Shown here in pieces: positions 1 to 5,092 of a stretch of DNA of 7,697 bases. The stretch covers positions 1-7,697 of the forward strand of contig QIFJ01000127.1 of NCBI GenBank assembly GCA_003229755.1, given 5' to 3'. Source of the DNA: Pseudomonadota bacterium (GTDB lineage Bacteria > BMS3Abin14). How positions within the stretch are numbered: position 1 is the first letter of the stretch; the number at the start of each line of letters is the position of its first letter. The position numbers and the translations under genes are program-made. The notes below the pieces were generated by a model, which searched no databases, was not told the origin of the DNA, and saw only the letters and a list, made by a program, of their open reading frames with translations.

Positions 1-842
1 AGACAACCCTTGCCCGGAAAATGCTGGATAATCTGCCCGTTGAGGCATATGAATCAGCGCTCCTTATCATTCTCCATTCGGAGATATCCCCAGAATGGCT
101 ACTACAGAAAATAGCCACACAGCTGGGTGTCGAGCGCCCTGCCAAAGAGAGGATCCAGGTTATTGGTCAGCTCTACAGGCGGCTGCTCCACCTCCACGAG
201 ATCGGAAAGAAGGCGGTCGTTCTCATAGACGAAGCCCAGATGCTCAATTCCAGAGAGCTGATGGAAGAATTCAGGGGTCTTCTGAACCTGGAAGTTACCG
301 CCCACAAACTCATTACATTCATCTTTTTCGGTCTTCCGGAAATAGAGGACCATTTCAACCTGGATCCTCCGCTGCTGCAGAGGGTGTCCATGAAGATTCG
401 GCTTTCAACCCTTACAGAGGAAGCAACGAGCGCGTATATTGTTCATCGTCTGGCTGTAGCGGGACTTCGAGACCAGATCTTCTCGGAAGAGGCCATGAAA
501 CATATATATAAATTCTCCACAGGCTTTCCGAGGAAGATCAATATCCTCTGTGATAATGCTCTGTTTCAGGGATTCCTCATGAGGGAGCGCACCATAGACG
601 TGAGCATAGTCGAGGAGATGGCCGCGGATCTGGGTTTTAGTGCTGAGGAAATGATCACTCCCGACCGGGCTGCTGTTGACCTTCCCACAGTGGACTGGAT
701 ACAGGAGAGCGGCGGCCTCGAAAGTCCGGTAGAGTCCGATTTTGGAGATGTGGTAATGGAACAGGGTGATGGGGTGGGGGAGTCAGATGATATGGAGGAG
801 AGGTTTGAGGAGTTTTTTAAGGATACCTTCTCCGACGAGTAG
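1..842 (+). CDS. GspA/ExeA-family AAA ATPase, 5'-truncated
   Basis: This is an ATPase of the GspA/ExeA (MshM-like) AAA family, which uses ATP to help assemble type II secretion, pilus or polysaccharide export machinery at the inner membrane. The frame is open from base 3 and reads TTLARKM, the end of a Walker A motif; bases 1-2 (AG) fit the preceding Walker lysine codon, so the N-terminus lies outside the window. The ATG at 21 is internal and is used here only for numbering. Walker B is VVLIDEA (about 66-72), FFGLPEI (102-108) matches the sensor region of the family, and LLQRV (118-122) the putative arginine-finger segment. The lid domain includes GFPRKINILCDNAL (168-181), typical of the family. 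After about residue 206 there is only a low-complexity acidic tail ending FEEFFKDTFSDE, with no peptidoglycan-binding or transmembrane segment. The family is clear; the specific system served is unknown. Confidence 0.88.
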   Translation, partial: TTLARKMLDNLPVEAYESALLIILHSEISPEWLLQKIATQLGVERPAKERIQVIGQLYRRLLHLHEIGKKAVVLIDEAQMLNSRELMEEFRGLLNLEVTAHKLITFIFFGLPEIEDHFNLDPPLLQRVSMKIRLSTLTEEATSAYIVHRLAVAGLRDQIFSEEAMKHIYKFSTGFPRKINILCDNALFQGFLMRERTIDVSIVEEMAADLGFSAEEMITPDRAAVDLPTVDWIQESGGLESPVESDFGDVVMEQGDGVGESDDMEERFEEFFKDTFSDE

Positions 843-865
843 GGGTTTTTGATTTTATGCGGCTA

Positions 866-987
866 CAATAAGGGCTCATCTGCTTCGTTATCGGCCCTCG
901 GAAATCCTCGGCGTATGTGCCATATACGCCTCCGGTTTCCTCGGGCCTGTTGCCTCGCATCTAAACCCTTTTTGTGAGCCTTTATTG
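866..987. repeat. Large imperfect palindrome (intergenic repeat element)
   Basis: The ends, 866-878 and 975-987, are complementary at 12 of 13 positions (CAATAAGGGCTCA against the reverse complement CAATAAAGGCTCA). In the centre, GGCGTAT (910-916) pairs with ATACGCC (924-930), and intermediate segments such as GGCCC (893-897) and GGGCC (943-947) also pair. The whole 122 bp can therefore fold into one rod. There is no T-run, so it is not a standard terminator. It sits just after the ATPase gene and looks like a palindromic dispersed element, but whether it recurs in this genome cannot be seen here. Confidence 0.65.
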
Positions 988-1010
988 AAACTAAAAAAAT
1001 GCGGCGGCGA

Positions 1011-1060
1011 AATACGCTTCCGGCTTGCGCCTCTGGTCGCGCCTTGTATCTGACCCCTTC
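1011..1060. repeat. Possible decayed half-copy of the 866-987 palindrome
   Basis: This segment resembles the right half of the upstream palindrome (about 923-971). Both share ATACGC, TCCGG, a GCCT block and an ATCT followed by A and a C-run (ATCTAAACCC against ATCTGACCCC), in the same order with small gaps. It lacks the matching left arm and does not fold into an equivalent hairpin. The match was made by eye and is imperfect, so the relation is an inference. Confidence 0.35.
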
Positions 1061-1088
1061 TCGAACCTCTGGACTAGGTCTTCGGATT

Positions 1089-1118
1089 TGAAAATAGTTA
1101 AGCTGAAAATAGGTAAGG
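1089..1118. repeat. 15-bp tandem duplication
   Basis: Two adjacent 15-bp units, 1089-1103 and 1104-1118, both start TGAAAATAG and differ at 2 of 15 positions. An eight-base word CGGATTTG also occurs on both sides, at 1083-1090 and 1123-1130. No function is apparent. The rest of 843-1207 shows no plausible gene on either strand. Confidence 0.55.
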
Positions 1119-1166
1119 AGATCGGATTTGCAATTTAATGAACTAGATGCAAAATATTTCTTTACC

Positions 1167-1196
1167 CTTGGAACCTGGAACGTGGAACCTGGAACT
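1167..1196. repeat. Heptamer repeat block (CYTGGAA)x4
   Basis: Four consecutive 7-bp units (CTTGGAA, CCTGGAA, CGTGGAA, CCTGGAA) followed by CT. The 30-bp block is the reverse complement, with 1 mismatch, of the block at 3975-4004 on the other side of argS. It ends only 11 bases before the first base of the tRNA, between that gene and any upstream promoter. Confidence 0.85.
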
Positions 1197-1207
1197 TTTA
1201 CTATAAC

Positions 1208-1283
1208 GCGGGCATAACTCAGTTGGTAGAGTGTCAGCTTCCCAAGCTGAAAGTCGCGGGTTCGAATCCCGTTGCCCGCTCCA
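1208..1283 (+). tRNA. tRNA-Gly (anticodon CCC)
   Basis: A full cloverleaf can be drawn. The acceptor stem is GCGGGCA (1208-1214) with TGCCCGC (1273-1279), followed by discriminator T and an encoded CCA (1281-1283). The D stem is ACTC/GAGT. The anticodon stem is TCAGC (1234-1238) with GCTGA (1246-1250), and its loop TTCCCAA places anticodon CCC at 1241-1243. The T arm has the standard TTCGAAT loop (1261-1267). CCC reads the glycine codon GGG, and the body resembles glycine isoacceptors of other Proteobacteria. It stands alone, not in a tRNA cluster. Confidence 0.97.
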
Positions 1284-1286
1284 TTC

Positions 1287-1313
1287 AGCGATGATGAGCC
1301 GGGTTGCTTTTTT
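1287..1313 (+). terminator. Weak possible terminator after tRNA-Gly
   Basis: AGCGAT (1287-1292) can pair with GTTGCT (1303-1308) using two G-T pairs. The 3' arm runs into six T residues (1308-1313). The position right after the tRNA is as expected, but the stem is weak. Confidence 0.35.
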
Positions 1314-1398
1314 GTAGTGTACTTGATCAGTGGAACAGGTTAAACAATGGAATATTACACTTCGGATTACCTCCCGGCTAGTTGGTGGCCATTGTATA

Positions 1399-1481
1399 AT
1401 ACAGGGGTTCCGGCAAAAGTCCCTTCGCCTTCGCAACCCCCTTTGAGCTTCGCTTCAGGGTCTTTTGCCGGAACCCTGTAT
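1399..1481. repeat. Long hairpin A with 34-nt loop
   Basis: The arms 1399-1423 and 1458-1481 are complementary over 24 bp apart from one bulged G and one T-T mismatch near the loop. The shared core is TTCCGGCAAAAG and its complement. The loop, 1424-1457, contains a 32-nt sequence that is repeated in inverted orientation in the loop of the neighbouring hairpin at 1498-1577. There is no T-run and no coding potential. It lies between the tRNA and argS. Confidence 0.85.
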
Positions 1482-1552
1482 GGATACATATTTGTCAGGG
1501 CCGGGATTTTGGTGAATCACGAAGCGAAGCTCAAAGGGGGTTGCGAAGGCGA
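1425..1552. repeat. Perfect 32-bp inverted repeat (1425-1456 / 1521-1552)
   Basis: Bases 1425-1456 are the exact reverse complement of 1521-1552; the match breaks on both sides. The repeat is rich in GCGAAG/CTTCGC words around a C5/G5 core. The two copies form the loops of hairpins A and B. They could instead pair with each other across the 64-bp spacer, which would compete with both hairpins. Confidence 0.93.
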
Positions 1553-1577
1553 GTGATTACACCCAAAAGCCCGGCCT
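1498..1577. repeat. Long hairpin B with 32-nt loop
   Basis: The arms 1498-1520 and 1553-1577 pair over about 21 bp (GGCCGGG, TTTT, GGTG and AATCAC blocks) with one mismatch and two single-base bulges. The loop, 1521-1552, is exactly the 32-nt sequence found inverted in the loop of hairpin A. The arm sequence differs from that of hairpin A, so the loop is better conserved between the two elements than the stems. Confidence 0.8.
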
Positions 1578-1678
1578 TATGAATACACTATATCAAAGTC
1601 CCACCAACTAAGATGAACCGATATTAATTGCGCTGTTGATCTATCGTTCCATTGTTCCGAAGAGGTGGAGAGCAGAAA

Positions 1679-3349
1679 TTGAAAAACCCCCTTACAGACA
1701 TAATTAGCAGCGCTGTGAAAATGGCGGCGTCCGATGGTGGAGTGCCCCAGGACGAGTTGCCGGTCCCGATTATCGAGATAACAAGGGACAGGAAGTTCGG
1801 TGATTACGCTACAAACATAGCGATGGTCCTGGCGTCCAGGGTAAACGAAGATCCCCGGGTGATCGCTGATAAGCTGGTGGAATGGATAAATAAAACAGAT
1901 GGGGGAAAGACTATCCATGACATTCAGATTGCCGGTCCCGGCTTCATCAATATGACGATGACGGAGGATTTCTGGGCAGGAACTTTGAAGTCGGTGTTGA
2001 CTGAGGGCGCTGCCTACGCCGACAACAACATCGGGCAGGGAAGGAAAGTCCAGGTGGAATTCGTAAGCGCCAATCCCACGGGTCCCCTTCATGTGGGCCA
2101 TGGCCGAGGTGCTGCACTCGGGGATGCGCTGGCTAACGTACTTGCGGCTTCCGGTTACGATATCTCCAGGGAATATTACGTTAACGACGCCGGGAATCAG
2201 ATCGATACCCTCGGCAGATCAGTGCGGGCCCGGTACCTGGAGTTGTTCGGCAAGGAAGAGCAATTCCCCGAAGAGGGGTACAAGGGAGAATATATACGAG
2301 ATATCGCGAGGACGCTCAAGGAAAGCAGGGGCGATGATTACCTGGATGGTAAACCCGAAAGTGATACAGGGGAGATCGCAGAGTATGCTGCTGCGATGAT
2401 CCTGGATGATATAAAGGATGATCTGGAGCAGTTCGGTATATTATTTGATCGCTGGTTTTCTGAGAGGTCGCTTTTCGATAACGGCGATGTTGACCGGGCA
2501 CTGGAAGACCTGGAGGGCAGGGACCACCTGTACAGGGAGGAGGGCGCTCTGTGGTTCAGGAGTATGTCTCTTGGAGACGACAAGGACAGGGTTGTTATTA
2601 AGGCCGATGGATCGGCGACCTATTTCGCATCTGATCTTGCCTACCACAGAAATAAATTCAGCAGGGGTTTCGATAAGGTGATCAATATATGGGGTGCGGA
2701 CCACCACGGCTATATCGAGAGGATGAAAGCCGGTGTTGTTGCAGTTGGTAAGCACAGAGACGATCTGGAGGTCATACTCGTCCAGCTGGTTAACCTCCTG
2801 CGCGACGGAAAGCCGGTGGCAATGTCAACCAGGGCAGGAGAGTTTGTTACCCTCAGAGAGGTGCTGGAAGAGGTTGGAAGAGATGCCGCCAGGTTCATCT
2901 TCCTCACCAGAAAAGCAGACAGCAAACTGGACTTCGATCTGGCTGTTGCCAAAGCCAGGAGCAATGACAACCCTGTTTTCTACGTACAGTATGCTCATGC
3001 CAGGATATGCAGTATCCTGAGAAACGCAGAGGAAAACGGATTCAAATTGCCCTCTCCGGAAGAGATCAGTCTCGGTGCGCTCAAGCTGCCCGAGGAGAGG
3101 GAGCTCATCAGACATATAGCCGCCCTTCCGGATATTATTGAGGGTGCGGCCATGGCACTGGAGCCGCATCGTCTGACAAACTACCTGAGAGATATCTCCA
3201 CATCGTTGCACAACTACTATTATCATCACCGGGTTCTGTCCGATGATCCTTCACTGACGGAAGCCCGTCTGGCTTTAATGGTGGCGGTACGCATCGCCAT
3301 CGCAAAGGGCCTTGAGCTGGTGGGAGTGAGCGCCCCTGAGAGGATGTAA
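1679..3349 (+). CDS. argS: Arginine--tRNA ligase (arginyl-tRNA synthetase)
   Basis: This class I aminoacyl-tRNA synthetase charges tRNA-Arg with arginine using ATP in the cytoplasm. Numbered from the TTG at 1679, the protein is 556 aa, normal for ArgS. The N-terminal domain covers about residues 1-100. The HIGH motif is HVGHG (138-142) in the context SANPTGPLHVGHGRG, followed by the ArgS-typical EYYVNDAGNQ. The KMSKS position reads AMSTR (381-385); relaxed versions of this motif are common in ArgS. The DALR anticodon-binding domain starts near YVQYAHAR (435-442) and ends with the usual APERM. An earlier in-frame TTG at 1652 exists, but 1679 is preferred: GAGGTGGAG (1662-1670) is a good ribosome binding site 8 nt upstream of it, and MKNPLTD looks like a normal ArgS N-terminus. 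The SPOR gene follows after 2 nt. Confidence 0.97.
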   Translation: MKNPLTDIISSAVKMAASDGGVPQDELPVPIIEITRDRKFGDYATNIAMVLASRVNEDPRVIADKLVEWINKTDGGKTIHDIQIAGPGFINMTMTEDFWAGTLKSVLTEGAAYADNNIGQGRKVQVEFVSANPTGPLHVGHGRGAALGDALANVLAASGYDISREYYVNDAGNQIDTLGRSVRARYLELFGKEEQFPEEGYKGEYIRDIARTLKESRGDDYLDGKPESDTGEIAEYAAAMILDDIKDDLEQFGILFDRWFSERSLFDNGDVDRALEDLEGRDHLYREEGALWFRSMSLGDDKDRVVIKADGSATYFASDLAYHRNKFSRGFDKVINIWGADHHGYIERMKAGVVAVGKHRDDLEVILVQLVNLLRDGKPVAMSTRAGEFVTLREVLEEVGRDAARFIFLTRKADSKLDFDLAVAKARSNDNPVFYVQYAHARICSILRNAEENGFKLPSPEEISLGALKLPEERELIRHIAALPDIIEGAAMALEPHRLTNYLRDISTSLHNYYYHHRVLSDDPSLTEARLALMVAVRIAIAKGLELVGVSAPERM

Positions 3350-3351
3350 GG

Positions 3352-3966
3352 GTGTCTGCGGGAAAAAGAACTGCATCTCCAAAAGAATTGCTGAGGTTGA
3401 CACCTGGGCAGTTCAGCGGTGCTGTTGCGGGTGTGGTCCTGGTGGCCGCCCTTTCCCTGGCGGTAGGTTATTATATGGGCCTGAAGTCCACCCTTCGGAA
3501 AGGTGAGGGGGGCACTGACATCACCGATGCAGGAAAAGTGCCGGAGATCGATAATGGCAAGAGCCCGGCGGATACATCTTCCATGGAAAGTAATGCCCTC
3601 ACGATCACCTTTTATTCAGCCCTGACAAAAGCCGAACCACCGTCGGGGATCCGGCCTGCTGTCAAGGCAAGTGTTCAAAAGTCCGTTATCAGGAAGAAGA
3701 TGAGCCCGACTCCACCTATTTTGACCGGAGGCGGTAATGGAGTAATGATCCAGGTTGCATCCTACAGAAAACGAGAGAAGGCACAGGAATTTCTCAGAAC
3801 TCTCGGTGATTCCGGATACGCAGGTACAGTTGTTCAAGCAGACCTTGGACCCCGCGGCGTATGGCACAGAGTCAGATTGGGTCCTTTCGGGTCTACGGCG
3901 GGTGCGAAAAAAGCTCTGGCTGCCCTGAGGGACGAGAAAAACCTGAAGGGGTTCATCGTACGCTAG
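3352..3966 (+). CDS. SPOR-domain inner-membrane protein
   Basis: SPOR domains bind peptidoglycan stripped of stem peptides, which is enriched at division septa, so this is probably a division-associated envelope protein of the FtsN/DedD type. The 204-aa protein has a short basic N-terminus, one transmembrane helix (about 22-43, GAVAGVVLVAALSLAVGYYM), a low-complexity linker containing ITFYSALTKAE (85-95, a motif common in deltaproteobacterial SPOR proteins), and a C-terminal SPOR domain (about 130-204, MIQVASYRKREKAQEFL to FIVR). The topology is cytoplasmic N-terminus and periplasmic SPOR domain. It starts at GTG 3352, 2 nt after the argS stop, with AGAGGA in the argS tail as ribosome binding site, so the two are almost certainly co-transcribed. 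It is not a clear FtsN orthologue, so no symbol is given. Confidence 0.9.
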   Translation: MSAGKRTASPKELLRLTPGQFSGAVAGVVLVAALSLAVGYYMGLKSTLRKGEGGTDITDAGKVPEIDNGKSPADTSSMESNALTITFYSALTKAEPPSGIRPAVKASVQKSVIRKKMSPTPPILTGGGNGVMIQVASYRKREKAQEFLRTLGDSGYAGTVVQADLGPRGVWHRVRLGPFGSTAGAKKALAALRDEKNLKGFIVR

Positions 3967-3974
3967 TAAAGATG

Positions 3975-4004
3975 AGTTCCAGGTTCCAAGTTCCAGGTTC
4001 CAAG
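3975..4004. repeat. Heptamer repeat block (TTCCARG)x4
   Basis: AG followed by four 7-bp units alternating TTCCAGG and TTCCAAG. It begins 8 bases after the SPOR gene stop. The 30 bp are the reverse complement of 1167-1196 with 1 mismatch, so the two blocks form an inverted pair about 2.8 kb apart flanking the tRNA, the twin hairpins and the argS operon. Confidence 0.88.
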
Positions 4005-4007
4005 TGA

Positions 4008-4310
4008 ATAACGTAACGCGTAAAGCGTGATGAGTGGAAACAGGCTATTGGCTGCAAGCGGCAGGCTATAGGCTAAAAAAGTACCACAACCCTGTCCTTT
4101 CCACCCCAGCGCCCAGAGCCTTACGCCCAGCGCCTATAACTCAATTTCCATTTTCTAATCTCTAATGCTCTAACCCAACAATTTCTTTCTCTGCGGCCCC
4201 CTGCGGTCAGGGCTGACTAGCCCTTTCTGCGGCCCTCTGCGTTAGAGCAGTTATTACTACTAAATGTACTAATGTTCTAATTTCTATTGCTCTAATGTTC
4301 TAAATCCGAC
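4008..4310. repeat. Gene-free stretch made of short periodic repeats
   Basis: No gene is visible on either strand. The stretch is a chain of different short-word repeats. CAGGCTATTGGCT (4041-4053) and CAGGCTATAGGCT (4062-4074) are 21 bp apart. CCCAGCGCC occurs at 4105-4113 and 4126-4134, also 21 bp apart and in 7-bp phase with the words between. TCTGCGGCCC-type words recur at 4190-4206 and 4226-4242. A perfect AGGGCT/AGCCCT hairpin (4209-4224) lies between these copies. CTAAT words recur every 7-9 bp at about 4155-4175 and 4260-4305. Most of the blocks keep a period near 7 bp. No terminator for the argS operon was recognised here. Confidence 0.7.
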
Positions 4311-4320
4311 TTAAAGTAAA

Positions 4321-4364
4321 CTCTAAAGGCGGGTGGGCTTTGTCAATATATACCCACCTTTGAG
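4321..4364. other. Imperfect inverted repeat upstream of the zapA promoter
   Basis: CTCTAAAGGCGGGT (4321-4334) pairs with ACCCACCTTTGAG (4352-4364) with one bulge and one mismatch. Alternatively GGTGGG (4332-4337) pairs perfectly with CCCACC (4353-4358). There is no T-run after it. It lies 30 bp upstream of the -35 box, so it could be a protein-binding operator or a remnant hairpin. Confidence 0.4.
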
Positions 4365-4394
4365 ATAGTCATTTAAAGTTCATTCTTAGTAAGC

Positions 4395-4423
4395 TTGACA
4401 GAACCTATTGAATTACTTATATT
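4395..4423 (+). promoter_or_regulatory. Sigma70-type promoter of the zapA operon
   Basis: TTGACA (4395-4400), a 17-bp spacer and TATATT (4418-4423): a perfect -35 box, ideal spacing and a -10 box one base from consensus. The predicted transcription start is near 4430, about 8 nt before the chosen ATG of the small ORF. This is the best promoter seen in the window. Confidence 0.75.
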
Positions 4424-4437
4424 TTATGCAACGCGTT

Positions 4438-4632
4438 ATGGGTAAAAAAGATCTGAAAGACACATTTATTGACCTTGAAGAGGCTGTAGAGAAGCTTTTG
4501 GACAACAGGGAGGTGTCCTCTGGTGGTTCAAGGCTAAAGAGTACCGCCAGGGGAAAAGCTGCCTCGGTCATTGATAAAGAAGCGGTCGAGCTTATCCGCA
4601 AGGCAATCAAGAGGCTTAGAGCACTCTATTAG
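4438..4632 (+). CDS. Small helical protein in the zapB position
   Basis: A 64-aa protein upstream of zapA. In related bacteria this slot often holds a short coiled-coil ZapB-like division protein that works with ZapA and FtsZ. Here an N-terminal amphipathic helix (about 5-23, KDLKDTFIDLEEAVEKLLD) and a C-terminal one (about 47-63, KEAVELIRKAIKRLRAL) flank a Ser/Gly/Lys-rich, probably flexible middle, so it is not one continuous coiled coil. The reading frame also has a TTG at 4408 and an ATG at 4426, but both lie inside or before the predicted -10 region, so ATG 4438 is preferred. No ribosome binding site precedes it and the predicted leader is only about 8 nt, which is odd. zapA follows after 38 nt. 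The ZapB role rests on position and helix pattern only. Confidence 0.6.
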   Translation: MGKKDLKDTFIDLEEAVEKLLDNREVSSGGSRLKSTARGKAASVIDKEAVELIRKAIKRLRALY

Positions 4633-4670
4633 GATTTGTGAATTTTTTTCGATCTGGAGGGTAGAATCCC

Positions 4671-4943
4671 ATGCCTGGAAGAGTAGACGTCGAAATTTTT
4701 GGAAAAGTCTACACCGTCAGGGGTGAAAAAGATGCGGAATATGTCCGGAGAGTCGCAGAGTACGTTGACAGGAAAATGAGGGAAATATCCCAGGTTACTG
4801 ATACAGTATCAACCTCACGTATAGCCATATTGGCCGCACTGAATATCGCGGATGAGTTTTTCGCCCTCAGGGAAGAGACTGACGAGCTTGAATCCCGCAT
4901 TAAAAACCTGTCAAGAAAGATCGATAAAGCCCTTGAGGGCTGA
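4671..4943 (+). CDS. zapA: Cell division protein ZapA
   Basis: ZapA binds FtsZ filaments in the cytoplasm and promotes their bundling at the division ring. The 90-aa length is that of short ZapA proteins. The N-terminal globular part reads VDVEIFGKVYTVRGEKDAEYVRRVAEYVDRKM in outline (residues 5-36), with the family-typical I-x-G-x-x-Y-x-[VI]-x-[GC] start and the tyrosine-valine pattern. It is followed by the middle segment SRIAILAALNIADEFFAL (about 49-66) and a C-terminal coiled coil (67-88) that mediates dimerisation. ATG 4671 is supported by the ribosome binding site CTGGAGGG (4655-4662). It is probably co-transcribed with the small ORF upstream. The 6S RNA and ygfA genes follow, as in many Proteobacteria, which supports the call. 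Confidence 0.94.
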   Translation: MPGRVDVEIFGKVYTVRGEKDAEYVRRVAEYVDRKMREISQVTDTVSTSRIAILAALNIADEFFALREETDELESRIKNLSRKIDKALEG

Positions 4944-4965
4944 TGATCTGCCCGATCACAGATCA
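4944..4965 (+). other. Short hairpin immediately after zapA
   Basis: TGATCTG (4944-4950) and CAGATCA (4959-4965) are perfectly complementary with an 8-nt loop, starting at the base after the zapA stop. The following sequence is A/T-rich but has no T-run, so a 3'-end stabilising hairpin is as likely as a weak terminator. The rest of 4966-5057 shows no gene. Confidence 0.35.
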
Positions 4966-5057
4966 ATAATAACACTTTTCGCTTTACGACCCTATCACAG
5001 TCTAAATACTGGAACAGAGGCGGCTTCACTGATCCGTGCTCTGAATCTCGATTGTCC

Positions 5058-5086
5058 TTGATGACCCTGGCTTAATTTGATAGATT
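5058..5086 (+). promoter_or_regulatory. Sigma70-type promoter of 6S RNA
   Basis: TTGATG (5058-5063), a 17-bp spacer and TAGATT (5081-5086). The expected start, about 7 nt after the -10 box, is 5093, exactly where the closing stem of the 6S RNA begins. That agreement supports both calls. Confidence 0.65.
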
Positions 5087-5092
5087 ATTAAT

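Noticed and set aside
1128..1157. Promoter for tRNA-Gly from TTGCAA at 1128-1133
   Set aside because: The best -10 candidates at suitable spacing (AAAATA or AAATAT) are poor, so it was not listed as a feature.
1143..1436. 97-codon ORF on the - strand containing the phrase RDSNPRLSAWEADTLPTEL
   Set aside because: This phrase is the well-known false translation of the antisense strand of a tRNA gene. The ORF covers tRNA-Gly (1208-1283) and runs into hairpin A.
1347..1556. 69-codon + strand ORF upstream of argS
   Set aside because: It lies entirely over the two hairpins and the 32-bp inverted repeat; its composition follows the repeats and it has no recognisable domain or ribosome binding site.
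1399..1577. Integron attC sites or a CRISPR-like array
   Set aside because: No GTTRRRY core boxes are seen at the hairpin bases, there is no cassette gene or integrase, and there are only two inverted (not direct) copies without regular spacers.
1284..1678. T-box or other aminoacylation-sensing leader for argS
   Set aside because: No T-box sequence and no terminator next to the argS start. T-boxes for argS are mainly a Firmicutes feature, and the hairpins end about 100 bp before the gene.
1577..2101. 174-codon - strand ORF
   Set aside because: It overlaps the start of argS, whose + strand frame has conserved motifs, and shows no recognisable domain.
4633..4670. T-run at about 4643-4649 as a terminator between the small ORF and zapA
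   Set aside because: No GC-rich stem precedes it, and the zapA ribosome binding site follows at once, so the two genes look co-transcribed.
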